From Actinomadura coerulea (lineage in GTDB: Bacteria > Actinomycetota > Actinomycetes > Streptosporangiales > Streptosporangiaceae): a stretch of 64,000 nucleotides of DNA. The notes under the pieces are model-generated. The model did no database searches, was not told where the DNA came from, and was given only the letters and a program-made list of their open reading frames with translations. Both the position numbers and the translations under genes were made by a program. This document shows, in pieces, positions 17,220 through 26,668 of this stretch. The stretch lies in NCBI RefSeq assembly GCF_014208105.1, contig NZ_JACHMQ010000001.1, positions 6,510,001 through 6,574,000 on the forward strand. The letters are read 5' to 3'. Every line of letters begins with the position of its first letter. Position 1 is the stretch's first letter.

Positions 17220-17936
17220 ATGGTTGATCTTTCTGGCACGATCGGAGGCATGTACGAGCGCTTCGCCCACGAGTACGCCGCCCATGCCGAGGACAGCTCC
17301 TACAACGCCCTCTACGACCGTCCCGCCGTGCTCGGCCTCGCGGGGGACGTGGCCGGCCTCACCGTCTTCGACGCCGCGTGCGGCCCCGGCCTCTACGCGC
17401 GGGAACTGCTCGACCGCGGCGCCCGCGTCGCCGGCTGCGACGTCAGCCCCACCTTCGTCGACATGGCCACGAAACGCACCGGAGGCCGCGCCGACCTGCG
17501 CGTCCACGACCTGTCCACGCCCGTCGACTGGATGCCGGACGCCTCCGCCGACCTGGTGGTGCTCGCGCTGGCGCTGCACTACTTCGACGACCGGGTCGCG
17601 CTGCTGAAGGAGTTCCGCCGCATCCTGGCCCCCGGCGGCGCGGTCGTCCTCTCGACGGAGCATCCGATGGCGGGATGGCTGCGCCTGGGCGGCTCCTACT
17701 TCCTCGAAGAGCCGGTGGAGGAGTCGCTGAGCCCCGACCGGGACTGGCCGATCCGGGCGTGGCGGCGCCCCCTGACGGCGATCTGCGCCGAGTTCCGCGC
17801 GGCCGGGTTCCTCATCGAGGAGCTCCTGGAGCCGCGGCCCGTCCCGGAGATGGCCGAGCGCTACCCCGAAGACCACGCGAAGCTGGAGCGGTCTCCCGCC
17901 TTCGTCGCCTTCCGCCTGGTCCCGTCCCGCTCCTGA
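17220..17936 (+). CDS. Class I SAM-dependent methyltransferase
   Basis: About 238 residues. Motif I is VFDAACGPGLYARELLDRGA, then GCDVSPTFVDMATKRTG, with the post-I acidic residue and LVVLALALHYFDDRVALLKEFRRILAPGG. This is the methyltransferase_11/25 class that methylates small molecules; the substrate is unknown. The start is uncertain. ATG 17220 (MVDLSGTIGGMYERF) has no ribosome site, while ATG 17250 has GGAGG only 1 nt away, too close to be ideal. It follows the importer operon by 27 nt and may be read from the same transcript. A 13-bp hairpin follows. Confidence 0.82.
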   Translation: MVDLSGTIGGMYERFAHEYAAHAEDSSYNALYDRPAVLGLAGDVAGLTVFDAACGPGLYARELLDRGARVAGCDVSPTFVDMATKRTGGRADLRVHDLSTPVDWMPDASADLVVLALALHYFDDRVALLKEFRRILAPGGAVVLSTEHPMAGWLRLGGSYFLEEPVEESLSPDRDWPIRAWRRPLTAICAEFRAAGFLIEELLEPRPVPEMAERYPEDHAKLERSPAFVAFRLVPSRS

Positions 17937-17953
17937 CTTCCCGGGAATTCCGC

Positions 17954-17994
17954 GCGAGGCGCCCGGCGGGAACCTCCCCGACCGGGCGCCTCGC
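17954..17994. terminator. Bidirectional hairpin terminator
   Basis: A perfect 13-bp stem, GCGAGGCGCCCGG (17954-17966) with its complement at 17982-17994, and a 15-nt loop, between the convergent methyltransferase and the small minus-strand gene. Confidence 0.75.
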
Positions 17995-18030
17995 CGCACG
18001 TCCGGTTCACCGCACGTCCGGCCCGGCGGG

Positions 18031-18225
18031 CTATGCGGGCGTCTCGGCGATCTCCCAGCGCCCCACCTCGCGGTAGTCCGAGTCGTAGATGGCGGAGCCG
18101 TCCCCGGGCCTCAACTCGTAGTGCCGGACGTTCCCGCCCCAGTACCGCAGGATCCGCCCCAGTTCGGCGACGGCGTCCGCGGCGACGGCGCCCTCACTCA
18201 TGTCCACTTCAAGAACGAACTTCAC
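18031..18225 (-). CDS. Small conserved actinobacterial protein
   Basis: 64 residues from GTG 18225 (GGAAGG 7 nt upstream): VKFVLEVDMSEGAVAADAVA, then ELGRILRYWGGNVRHYEL and DGSAIYDSDYREVGRWEI. It is well conserved in actinobacteria as a stand-alone small protein, with a predicted beta-alpha-beta fold like many small regulatory or binding domains. No function is established. An ATG at 18240 would add five residues but lacks a ribosome site. The 230 bp upstream (18226-18458) contain no recognisable feature. Confidence 0.75.
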   Translation of the reverse strand: MKFVLEVDMSEGAVAADAVAELGRILRYWGGNVRHYELRPGDGSAIYDSDYREVGRWEIAETPA

Positions 18226-18458
18226 GCGCCCGCCTTCCATCGATCAGCGCCCTCAAGCGGCGCCCTCAACCACCACCTTCAAGGGTGTCATTGAAACTGC
18301 CAGTGAGACTTTGACCGCCAAAGCTTGGGCCAAAGGCCGAAAACCCTCAACAGGGATGCGGCCGCGCCAGCTCCCCATGTCGACACCTGGAAGCTGCCGC
18401 GCCGCGGGCCACGGGACCGTCACCGCGGCCCTCGCCCACGGCGTCCCGCCCGTAGGCG

Positions 18459-18983
18459 TCAGCGGAGCTTCTTCACCAGCAGCTCGAACACCAGGTCGTC
18501 GCGCTTGGGCAGGCCGAAGCGCTCGTCGCCGTAGGGGAACGGGCTCGTCTCGCCGGTCCGGGTGTAGCCGCGCCTGACGTACCAGGCGATCAGGTCCTCG
18601 CGCTGGCTGATCACCGTCATGCGCATCTCGGCCGCGCCCCACCGCTCGCGCGCCCGCCGCTCGGCCTCGGCCAGGACCCGGCGGCCGAGCCCGCCGCCCT
18701 GCTGGGACGGGCTGACGGCGAACATGCCGAAGTAGGCGTGCCCGCCGCGGTCCTCCAGCTGGCAGCAGGCCGTGAGCGCGCCGTCGGTCTCGGCCACCAG
18801 CATCACCGAGCGCGGATCGTGCACCACGGCCGCCACGGCCTCCGGGTCCGTGCGCTGGCCGTCGAGAAGGTCGGCCTCGGTGGTCCAGCCGGCGCGGCTG
18901 GCCTCCCCGCGGTAGGCGCTCTCCACGAGCGCGACGAGGGCCGGGACGTCGTCCGCCGCGGCCGTCCGGAAGATCGGTTCCAT
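18459..18983 (-). CDS. GNAT family N-acetyltransferase
   Basis: 174 residues. The acetyl-CoA motif A reads YFGMFAVSPSQQGGGLGRRVLAEAERRA (Q-x-x-G-x-G type), and the C-terminal strand region is DLIAWYVRRGYTRTGETSPFPYGDERFGL. The domain covers nearly the whole protein. Substrate is unknown; members of this subgroup acetylate small molecules or protein termini. ATG 18983 is used, with GGTGAG 4 nt upstream; a GTG at 18992 is in frame. Confidence 0.9.
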   Translation of the reverse strand: MEPIFRTAAADDVPALVALVESAYRGEASRAGWTTEADLLDGQRTDPEAVAAVVHDPRSVMLVAETDGALTACCQLEDRGGHAYFGMFAVSPSQQGGGLGRRVLAEAERRARERWGAAEMRMTVISQREDLIAWYVRRGYTRTGETSPFPYGDERFGLPKRDDLVFELLVKKLR

Positions 18984-19038
18984 GCTGCTCACCAGGTCGG
19001 TGCCGCCCGCGGGCGCGGGCCGCTCGTCGGGTGCGACT

Positions 19039-19575
19039 CTAGCCGGGACGCGGTCCCCCGCCGGTCGCCTGGTCGACGCGGCAGCCGGGGCCGAGCGGAC
19101 GGGTGATCGTCCAGTAGCGGTGGAAGTGGCACTTCGCCATCTTCCAGCGGCCGTCCTCGACCACGTACTCGTCGTCGTACTCGCCCGTGCTGACCGACTC
19201 GGTGCCGTCCTCCAGGTTCACCTGGCGGAACTTGAGCGTCCAGCGTCCCGACGCGCGCGTCCCGTCGTGCACGGTGATGTCCGGGTGCGTCGCGTGGTGC
19301 ATGTCGAGGACGAGGTTCCTGCCGTCGACCTTCCGGAGCGCGATCGCCTCGAAGACCCTGACCATGCCCTCCGCGTCGTCGAACGCGCCCAGCCGCCCGT
19401 AGTCGATCGACGCGCCGGAGGCGATGAAGCAGGCCCGGAACTCCTCGGGGTCCTTGGCGTCGCAGGCGCGCAGGTAGCGGTGCTTGAGCGCCTTGATCTC
19501 CTCGATGGCCTCCAGCCGGGCGACGCGCGCGGCGAGGTCGGGACTCGGGGGCTGCGACCTCGGGTATCGCGACAT
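19039..19575 (-). CDS. SnoaL/NTF2-like protein
   Basis: 178 residues. LEAIEEIKALKHRYLRACDAKDPEEFRACF is the opening helix of SnoaL_4/NTF2-like domains; the cone-shaped barrel strands run through HPDITVHDGTRASGRWTLKF and TGEYDDEYVVEDGRWKMAKCHFHRYW. Such proteins are small dehydratases, isomerases or ring-hydroxylating accessory proteins. The conserved Y/D and H pair is present (Y34, D39), but the substrate is unknown. It is divergent from the epoxide hydrolase gene, with 123 bp between them, so shared regulation is possible. Confidence 0.85.
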   Translation of the reverse strand: MSRYPRSQPPSPDLAARVARLEAIEEIKALKHRYLRACDAKDPEEFRACFIASGASIDYGRLGAFDDAEGMVRVFEAIALRKVDGRNLVLDMHHATHPDITVHDGTRASGRWTLKFRQVNLEDGTESVSTGEYDDEYVVEDGRWKMAKCHFHRYWTITRPLGPGCRVDQATGGGPRPG

Positions 19576-19698
19576 GGTGCCCCGACCTTCGCCGACGGGG
19601 CGGCCGGCCGTCCAACCGCCGTCCCGGTGAACGGGAGAGCGGCACGTCGCGCCGTGCGCGAGGCTTCAGGATCGTCCCTAGCGGAGGGAGGATCCGTC

Positions 19699-20664
19699 AT
19701 GAGCTTCCGCGAGCGGCACCACATGCTGGACGCGGGTGACGTAACCCTTCACGCGGTCGAGCAGGGCGACGGCCTCCCGGTGGTGATGTGCCATGGCTTC
19801 CCGGGCCTCTGGTACAGCTGGCGGCGGCAGCTCCCGGCCCTGGCCGCGGCGGGATACCGGGCCATCGCCCTCGACATGCGCGGATACGGGCGCAGCAGCC
19901 GCCCGCCTTCGCCGCGGGCCTACGACCGGCGGCACACCGTCGCCGACCTGGTCGGTGTCCTGGACGCCCTGGGCATCGACGAGGCCGTTTTCGCGGGCCA
20001 CGACTTCGGAGCCGCTCTCGTCTGGGACCTGCCCCAATGGGCTCCTGGACGGGTCACGGCGCTGATACAGCTGAGCGTGCCGCGCATGCCCGTCTCGAAG
20101 CGCCCGCCCACCGAGTTCTACGCGCGGATGGCCGAACAGCACTTCGTCCATGTGCACTACTTCCAGGAGAAGGGGCCCGCGGACGAGGAATTGGGGGCTG
20201 AACCAGCCCGCTTCCTGGCGAACGTCTTCTGGGCGCTCAGCGGCGGCTACAGGTACCTCGACATCTGGCAGCACCCAAGCGAAGGCAACGGATACCTCGA
20301 CGTCCTCCCCGAAGCCCCGCCCTTGCCATGGCCGTGGTTGTCGCAGGACGAATTCGCCTTCTACGCCGATGAGTTCCGCCGGACGGGCTTCACCGGCGGG
20401 CTCAACTGGTACCGGGCCTACGACCACGTCTGGAACGAGAAGCAGAGCCGTCCGGACGAGCCTGTCACGGTCCCCACACTCTTCCTCGTAGGCGAGCGCG
20501 ACCCGGTCCTCCAGATGATGGGTTCCGCCGCACTGAAGCAGATGGAAACCCACGTACCGGGTCTACGGGACGTCCACATCATCGACGGCGCGGGACACTT
20601 CGTGCAGATGGAGGCGGCCAACGAGGTCAACAAGGCGATGCTCGCCTTCCTCGCCGACCTGTGA
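19699..20664 (+). CDS. Alpha/beta hydrolase, epoxide hydrolase family
   Basis: 321 residues, ATG 19699 with GGGAGGA 7 nt upstream. The oxyanion motif HGFP (32-35) and the nucleophile in GHDFGAALVWD (D102, where esterases have Ser) place it with epoxide hydrolases. ERDPV carries the charge-relay acid, and H300 in GAGHFVQ is the catalytic base. The lid region includes conserved tyrosines (FYARM, WYRAYD). The enzyme opens epoxides to diols through an aspartyl ester. It ends 164 bp from the convergent fahA gene, with a strong hairpin between. Confidence 0.92.
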   Translation: MSFRERHHMLDAGDVTLHAVEQGDGLPVVMCHGFPGLWYSWRRQLPALAAAGYRAIALDMRGYGRSSRPPSPRAYDRRHTVADLVGVLDALGIDEAVFAGHDFGAALVWDLPQWAPGRVTALIQLSVPRMPVSKRPPTEFYARMAEQHFVHVHYFQEKGPADEELGAEPARFLANVFWALSGGYRYLDIWQHPSEGNGYLDVLPEAPPLPWPWLSQDEFAFYADEFRRTGFTGGLNWYRAYDHVWNEKQSRPDEPVTVPTLFLVGERDPVLQMMGSAALKQMETHVPGLRDVHIIDGAGHFVQMEAANEVNKAMLAFLADL

Positions 20665-20787
20665 CCGGGGACGGGCCGTCAGCAGGGTCCGTCGTGGACG
20701 GAGGTGGTGACCGAGTGGCTCCAGGGCTCACCGCCGCCGAGGTCCAGTTCGTTGCCGCTTCCAGTAGACGCGGACTCCCGGGGTGGT

Positions 20788-20824
20788 CCGGCGGGCGCCA
20801 CCCCCCGAGGGCGGCGCCCGCCGG
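20788..20824. terminator. Bidirectional hairpin terminator
   Basis: A perfect 12-bp stem, CCGGCGGGCGCC (20788-20799) with its complement at 20813-20824, and a 13-nt loop. It ends 5 nt before the fahA stop codon and serves both convergent transcripts. Confidence 0.72.
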
Positions 20825-20828
20825 AGAC

Positions 20829-21991
<1,163 letters not shown>

Positions 21992-21995
<4 letters not shown>

Positions 21996-22843
21996 CGGGA
22001 CGTCTCCAGGAGTGCGGACCCGAGCAGCCCGAGGTCCGCGAGTTCGGTCAGGGGATCGGTGATGCTGCACGTCCCGAAGGACAGGAAGCGGGCGCGGGCC
22101 GCGGCCGTGCGCGCCTCGCCGAGGCCCGCCACGCGGGCGGCGACCGCGGGCGCGTCGCGGTCGGCCAGGACGGCGGCGAGCTCCGCGCGGGGGCGGCCGT
22201 CCAGGGCGGCGTCGGTGGCGAGCAGCAGGTTCAGGAAGCCGTGCTGGTGGAACCCGGTCTCGGGGTCGGTGTTCCGGACGGGATGGTGCAGGCCCGCCGT
22301 CGCCTTGAACGGCACCCCCGCGTCCACGACCGCGATGACGGCGGAGGCCAGCTCGTCCGGACCCGGGTACAGGTGGGCCTTCACCCCGCCGGTGCGGAAC
22401 TTCGCCCGGTCGCCGCGCGCGGCGACCGCCTCGATGAACGCGGGCCGCCGCTCGTCGCGGGGGATCTCGACGTACACGGGCACGCCGGGGCGGCCGAGCA
22501 CGCGGAAGAACTCCTCCGGGTCCATGCCGGGCGGGACGGCGACCTCCAGCCCGCGCACCTCGACGGGCAGGCCGGCGGCGACGCCCACCGCCTTCGCGGC
22601 CTCGCACGGCCCGTTCGGCGCGGTGATCGACACGTCCAGCGGCCCGCCGTCGAGCAGCGGGTACAGGGCGTCGAGCGCAGTGGCGGGCAGCACCAGCGGA
22701 CCGACGAGTCCGGCGTAGGCGGCGGCGCGGTGGTCGCGGTGCGCCGGGACGGCGTCGGCGAGCGGCGCGAGCCCCGGCGGGAAGACGGCGGCGTCGTCGC
22801 ACAGGCCCAGCGCGAACGGGGGGATCGCGAACGGGGCGGTCAT
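21992..22843 (-). CDS. Conserved unknown protein of the homogentisate operon
   Basis: 283 residues, ATG 22843 overlapping the hmgA stop (ATGA), and its own stop overlapping fahA. No signal peptide or membrane helix. Conserved-looking stretches are GLCDDAAVFPPGLAPL, VYVEIPRD, FRTGGVKAHLYPGPDELASA, PFKATAGLHHPVRN and HGFLNLLLATDAALDG. The strand/helix alternation and the KFRTGG ... FKATAG pattern suggest a TIM-barrel-like protein. Its place between homogentisate dioxygenase and fumarylacetoacetase suggests an accessory step or isomer handling in the pathway. It does not look like the known maleylacetoacetate isomerase (GST fold). Confidence 0.85.
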
Positions 22844-24045
22844 CGCCGCCCCGCCCAGGTCCAGGCGTACGCGTCGTCCTCGCAGGCCAGGCCGCCCTCG
22901 CCCAGTTCGAGCGGGCGGAAGGTGTCGACCATGACCGCCAGTTCGTCGAAGAACTCGACGCCGATGCTGCGCTCGTACGCGCCGGGCTGCGGGCCGTGCG
23001 CGAGGCCGCCCGGGTGCACCGAGACCGAGCCCTGGCCGATGCCGGAGCCCTTGCGCGCCTCGTAGTCGCCGCCGCAGTAGAACATGATCTCGTCGGAGTC
23101 CACGTTCGAGTGGTAGTAGGGCACCGGGATCGACAGCGGGTGGTAGTCCACCTTGCGGGGCACGAAGTTGCACACGACGAAGTTGTGGCCCTCGAACACC
23201 TGGTGGACGGGCGGCGGCTGGTGGACGCGGCCGGTGATGGGCTCGAAGTCGTGCACGCTGAACGTGAACGGGTACAGGCAGCCGTCCCACCCGACGACGT
23301 CGAACGGGTGCCGCGCGTAGGTCAGCCGGGTGCCGGTGATGCCGCGCGACGTGCGGTGCTTGACGAGGACCTCGACGTCGGTGCCGTCGGCCTGGAGCGG
23401 CTCACCGGGGCCGTGGAGGTCGCGCTCGCAGTACGGGGCGTGCTCCAGGAACTGGCCGTAGCGCGAAAGGTAGCGCTTCGGCGGCGCGACGTGGCCGGTC
23501 GCCTCGATCGCGTACGCGCGCAGCGGCTGGTCGCCGGTCGGCAGCCACCGGTGCGTGGTCGAGGTCGGGATGACGACGTAGTCGCCCTGCTTCGCCTCCA
23601 CCACCCCGAAGACCGTCTCGACCGTCGCGGTGCCGGACTCGATGTAGACGATCTCGTCGCCGGTCGCGTTGCGGTACAGCGGCGAGTCGGCGGCGGACAC
23701 GACGTAGGACAGCCGGACGTCGCCGTTGGCGAGGATGGTCCGGCGTCCGGTGACGACGTCGGTCTCGGACCACGTCTCCTTGGGGAACAGCTCGTGCAGC
23801 TTCAGGTGGCGCGGCCGCAGCGGATGGTTGGGCGTCGTGGTCTGGTCGGGGACGTCCCACACCCGCGAGTCGACGATCGCGGACGGGATCTCCCGGTGGT
23901 ACAGCAGCGACGAGTCGGAGGAGAAGCCCTCCTCGCCCATCAGTTCCTCGAAGTAGAGCCGCTCCCCGCCGTCCCCGCCACCGCTGTGGCGGTGCTGGGT
24001 GTGGCGTTTCGGCGGCACGTGGCCGACCCTGCGGTAGTGGGCCAT
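22840..24045 (-). CDS. hmgA: Homogentisate 1,2-dioxygenase
   Basis: Fe(II) cupin enzyme opening the homogentisate ring to maleylacetoacetate in tyrosine catabolism. 401 residues. Iron ligands fit H312 and E319 in PYYHSNVDSDEIMFYCGGDY and H350 in HPGGLAHGPQPG. The N-terminus MAHYRRVGHVPPKRHTQHR is typical. ATG 24045 has a ribosome site GGAGG 9 nt upstream (a second GGAGG abuts the start). It is the first gene of hmgA-unknown-fahA, joined by ATGA overlaps. An AT-rich near-palindrome sits just upstream, and a MarR regulator gene lies 137 bp upstream on the same strand. Confidence 0.96.
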   Translation of the reverse strand: MAHYRRVGHVPPKRHTQHRHSGGGDGGERLYFEELMGEEGFSSDSSLLYHREIPSAIVDSRVWDVPDQTTTPNHPLRPRHLKLHELFPKETWSETDVVTGRRTILANGDVRLSYVVSAADSPLYRNATGDEIVYIESGTATVETVFGVVEAKQGDYVVIPTSTTHRWLPTGDQPLRAYAIEATGHVAPPKRYLSRYGQFLEHAPYCERDLHGPGEPLQADGTDVEVLVKHRTSRGITGTRLTYARHPFDVVGWDGCLYPFTFSVHDFEPITGRVHQPPPVHQVFEGHNFVVCNFVPRKVDYHPLSIPVPYYHSNVDSDEIMFYCGGDYEARKGSGIGQGSVSVHPGGLAHGPQPGAYERSIGVEFFDELAVMVDTFRPLELGEGGLACEDDAYAWTWAGRR

Positions 24046-24061
24046 CCTCCATCGCCTCCGA

Positions 24062-24079
24062 TGATTAACGCATTAACTA
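24062..24079 (-). promoter_or_regulatory. Candidate MarR operator upstream of hmgA
   Basis: On the minus strand TAGTTAATGCGTTAATCA, containing the imperfect palindrome TTAAtGCgTTAA. It is a sharp AT-rich island 17-34 nt before the hmgA ATG. Twelve of 18 positions match the site upstream of the marR gene at 24788-24805 (TAGTCAATCCATGAACTA), consistent with one regulator acting at both. Confidence 0.45.
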
Positions 24080-24121
24080 CTTTCTGCCGACCTTACGGCT
24101 GTTCTCCCTCCAAGGGGAAGG

Positions 24122-24174
24122 CCCCAATCACCGGCCCCGATCACCGGCCCCGTCACCAGGCCCCCATCACCCGG
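24122..24174. repeat. Four 13-bp tandem repeats after marR
   Basis: Units CCCCAATCACCGG, CCCCGATCACCGG, CCCCGTCACCAGG and CCCCCATCACCCGG follow one another between the marR stop and hmgA. The array lies in the marR trailer; no coding or regulatory role is evident. Confidence 0.65.
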
Positions 24175-24181
24175 GTTCTGG

Positions 24182-24727
24182 TCAGCTCCGCTCGCGGACG
24201 TCGAAGGCCCCCCGCCCCGCGATGAGCTTGTCCAGCAGCATGACGAGCATGCGCTGCTCGGTCTCGGTGAGCACGCCCGCCCACTGCCGCTCGCGCTCGT
24301 TCTGCCCGGCGAAGATCTCCAGCATCGCGTCCTGCCCCCGCTCGGTCAGCGCGAGGATCACCGACCGCCCGTCCCGCTCGCCCGGGGTGCGCACGAGCAT
24401 GCCGTCCGCGACGAGCGTCTTGCTCAGGTTGGACACGGCGGCCCTGCTCATCCCGGCCAGCGTGGCGGCCCGGCCGGGCTCCAGCGGCCCGGCGAGCCAG
24501 GTCACGAACAGCAGCCGGAACGCCGACCAGGAGTGGCCGCGCGGCCGGTGCACCGTCGACTCCAGGTCGTAGGTGACGATCGCCGACGCCCGGTTCAGCG
24601 TCAGCAGCAGCCGCGTCGCCAGCCGGTGCCGGAACCCGAACTCCTCCGACAGCCGCCGCTCCGCGAGATCGACGAACGACCAGAAGTCCAGCTCGGCCCC
24701 GCCGTCGGCGCCCGTCCCGTCGCTCAT
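24182..24727 (-). CDS. MarR family transcriptional regulator
   Basis: 181 residues. The winged HTH is in the centre: HSWSAFRLLFVTWLAGPLEPGRAATLAGMSRAAVSNLSKTLVADGMLVRTPGERDGRSVILALTERG. Long flanking helices give the dimer interface. It is encoded directly upstream of hmgA on the same strand and divergently from the pyruvate-oxidase-like gene. Candidate operators lie at both promoters, so control of aromatic acid catabolism, of the divergent gene, or of both is plausible. ATG 24727 has no strong ribosome site. Confidence 0.9.
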   Translation of the reverse strand: MSDGTGADGGAELDFWSFVDLAERRLSEEFGFRHRLATRLLLTLNRASAIVTYDLESTVHRPRGHSWSAFRLLFVTWLAGPLEPGRAATLAGMSRAAVSNLSKTLVADGMLVRTPGERDGRSVILALTERGQDAMLEIFAGQNERERQWAGVLTETEQRMLVMLLDKLIAGRGAFDVRERS

Positions 24728-24787
24728 GTCCGCGTGCTCATCTGCCGGTGCTCATCAAGTGCTCATCCGCTCGCAGTCCCGCCGAAC

Positions 24788-24805
24788 TAGTTCATGGATT
24801 GACTA
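24788..24805. promoter_or_regulatory. Candidate operator in marR/poxB-like divergent region
   Basis: TAGTnnATnnATnnACTA palindromic pattern (TAGTCAATCCATGAACTA on the minus strand), about 60 nt upstream of marR and 118 nt upstream of the divergent TPP-enzyme gene. It resembles the hmgA upstream site at 12 of 18 positions. Confidence 0.45.
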
Positions 24806-24870
24806 TTTAACCCTCGTGGGGCGCGGGTGTCAGCCGTAAGCCATCGGGCATTGCACGGCGGGGGAGGAAC

Positions 24871-24915
24871 AGGCGGGAGACACAGCGGGAGACCGAGCGG
24901 GGACCAAGCGGGGGA
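24871..24915 (+). repeat. Tandem AGCGGGAGACC-type repeats before poxB-like gene
   Basis: Four near-copies of A(G/G)CGGG(A/G)GAC(C/A), 11-13 nt each, run from 24871 to 24915, directly against the start of the TPP enzyme. Each carries a purine-rich Shine-Dalgarno-like core; the last supplies the ribosome site. Confidence 0.5.
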
Positions 24916-24922
24916 GAGGCGA

Positions 24923-26656
24923 ATGGCGACCGTCGCCGACCAGTTCATCGAGGTGCTGCGGCAGGCCGGCGTCCGGCGGATCTACGGGGTGGTGGGCGAC
25001 AGCCTCAACCCGGTCGTGGACGCCGTGCGGCGGACCCGCGGGATCGACTGGGTGCACGTCCGCAACGAGGAGGCGGGCGCGTTCGCGGCGGCGGCCGAGG
25101 CGCAGACCACGGGACGGCTCGCCGTGTGCGCGGGCAGTTGCGGGCCCGGCAACACCCACCTCGTCCAGGGCCTGTACGACGCGCACCGGTCGGGCGCGCC
25201 GGTGCTGGCGCTGGCGTCGCAGATCCCGAGCGTGCAGATCGGCAGCGGCTACTTCCAGGAGACCCACCCCGAGCGGCTGTTCGTCGACTGCAGCCACTTC
25301 TGCGAGCCGATCGTCACCCCGGAGCAGATGCCGCGCATCCTGCGGACCGCGATCCAGCACGCGATCGGGCTCGGCGGCGTCTCCGTGCTGACGCTGCCCG
25401 GCGACGTCGCGGGCCATGACACGGCCGAGCCCACCGGCGAGCACGACTTCCTCGTCCGCAAGGGGGTCGTCCGTCCGCCGGCCGACCAGGTCGAGCAGCT
25501 CGCCGGCGCGCTGAACCGGGCGCGGAAGGTGATGCTGTTCTGCGGCGCCGGCGTCCGGGACGCCCACGGAGAGGTGATCGAGCTGGCGCACCGGCTGCTC
25601 TCGCCGGTCGGCCACGCGCTGCGCGGGAAGGAGTGGATCCAGTACGACAACCCGTTCGACGTCGGCATGAGCGGCCTGCTCGGCTACGGCGCCTGCTACG
25701 AGGCGATGCAGGACGCCGACCTCGTCCTCCTGCTCGGCACCGACTTCCCCTACGACCCGTTCCTGCCGGGCAGGAACACGATCCAGGTGGACGACGACCC
25801 GTCGAAGCCGGGCCGCCGGACCCCGCTCGACCTCGCCGTCCACGGGGACGTCGGGGAGACGATCCGGCTCGTCCTGGACCAGGTCGAGCAGAAGCACGAC
25901 CGCGCCTACCTGGACGAGATGCTGCACCGCCACGCGCGGGCGCTGGAGAACGTGGTCTCCGCCTACACCCGCGACATCGACCGGCACATCCCGATCCACC
26001 CGGAATACGTCGCCGGTGTCCTGGACGACCTCGCCGACGACGACGCGATCTTCACCGTGGACACCGGGATGTGCAACGTCTGGGCCGCCCGCTACATCAC
26101 CCCGAACGGGCGCCGCCGCGTGATGGGGTCGTTCGTCCACGGCTCCATGGCCAACGCGCTCCCGCACGCCGTCGGCGCCCAGTTCGGCGCGCCCGGACGC
26201 CAGGTGATCTCGATCTCCGGCGACGGCGGTCTCGGCATGCTGCTCGGCGAGCTGCTCACGGTGAGGCTGCACCGCGTCCCCGTGAAGATCATCCTGTTCG
26301 ACAACGCGTCGCTCGGCATGGTGAAGCTGGAGATGATGGTGGACGGCCTGCCGTCCTACGAGACCGACCACGAACCCGTCGACTACGCGGCGATCGCCGA
26401 GGCGGCCGGGATCGAGTCGGCGCGGGTGGAGCGCCCGTCCGACGTCCGCACCGTGATGGAGCGCGCGCTCGCCGCGCCCGGCCCCTACCTGGTGGACGTC
26501 GTGACCGACCCGAACGCCCTGTCCATCCCGCCGCGCATCACGCCGCAGCAGGTGAAGGGGTTCGCGCTGTCGGCGGGCAAGACCGTCCTCACCGGAGGCG
26601 TCGGCCGGATGCTCGACCTGGCCCGCAGCAACCTGCGCAACATCCCCCGCCCCTGA
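24923..26656 (+). CDS. Thiamine-diphosphate enzyme, pyruvate:quinone oxidoreductase (PoxB)-like
   Basis: 577 residues, ATG 24923 after GGAGAGGC. Three ThDP domains are clear. PYR begins VADQFIEVLRQAGVRRIYGVVGDS with catalytic E50 in VRNEEAGAFAAAAEA. A central FAD/DHS-like domain holds KVMLFCGAGVRDAHGEV. PP carries ISGDGGLGMLLGELLT with the GDG...N motif ending ILFDNASLGMVKLE. The best fit is pyruvate dehydrogenase (quinone), which turns pyruvate into acetate and CO2 at the membrane; oxalyl- or acetolactate-type relatives are less likely given the Pox-like central domain. Divergent from marR. Confidence 0.88.
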   Translation: MATVADQFIEVLRQAGVRRIYGVVGDSLNPVVDAVRRTRGIDWVHVRNEEAGAFAAAAEAQTTGRLAVCAGSCGPGNTHLVQGLYDAHRSGAPVLALASQIPSVQIGSGYFQETHPERLFVDCSHFCEPIVTPEQMPRILRTAIQHAIGLGGVSVLTLPGDVAGHDTAEPTGEHDFLVRKGVVRPPADQVEQLAGALNRARKVMLFCGAGVRDAHGEVIELAHRLLSPVGHALRGKEWIQYDNPFDVGMSGLLGYGACYEAMQDADLVLLLGTDFPYDPFLPGRNTIQVDDDPSKPGRRTPLDLAVHGDVGETIRLVLDQVEQKHDRAYLDEMLHRHARALENVVSAYTRDIDRHIPIHPEYVAGVLDDLADDDAIFTVDTGMCNVWAARYITPNGRRRVMGSFVHGSMANALPHAVGAQFGAPGRQVISISGDGGLGMLLGELLTVRLHRVPVKIILFDNASLGMVKLEMMVDGLPSYETDHEPVDYAAIAEAAGIESARVERPSDVRTVMERALAAPGPYLVDVVTDPNALSIPPRITPQQVKGFALSAGKTVLTGGVGRMLDLARSNLRNIPRP

Positions 26657-26668
26657 GGGCCCGGACGG

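Noticed and set aside
24871..24915. AGCGGGAGACC repeats as a riboswitch or CRISPR-like element
   Set aside because: Units are short, purine-rich and unstructured; best explained as slippage-prone repeats around the ribosome site.
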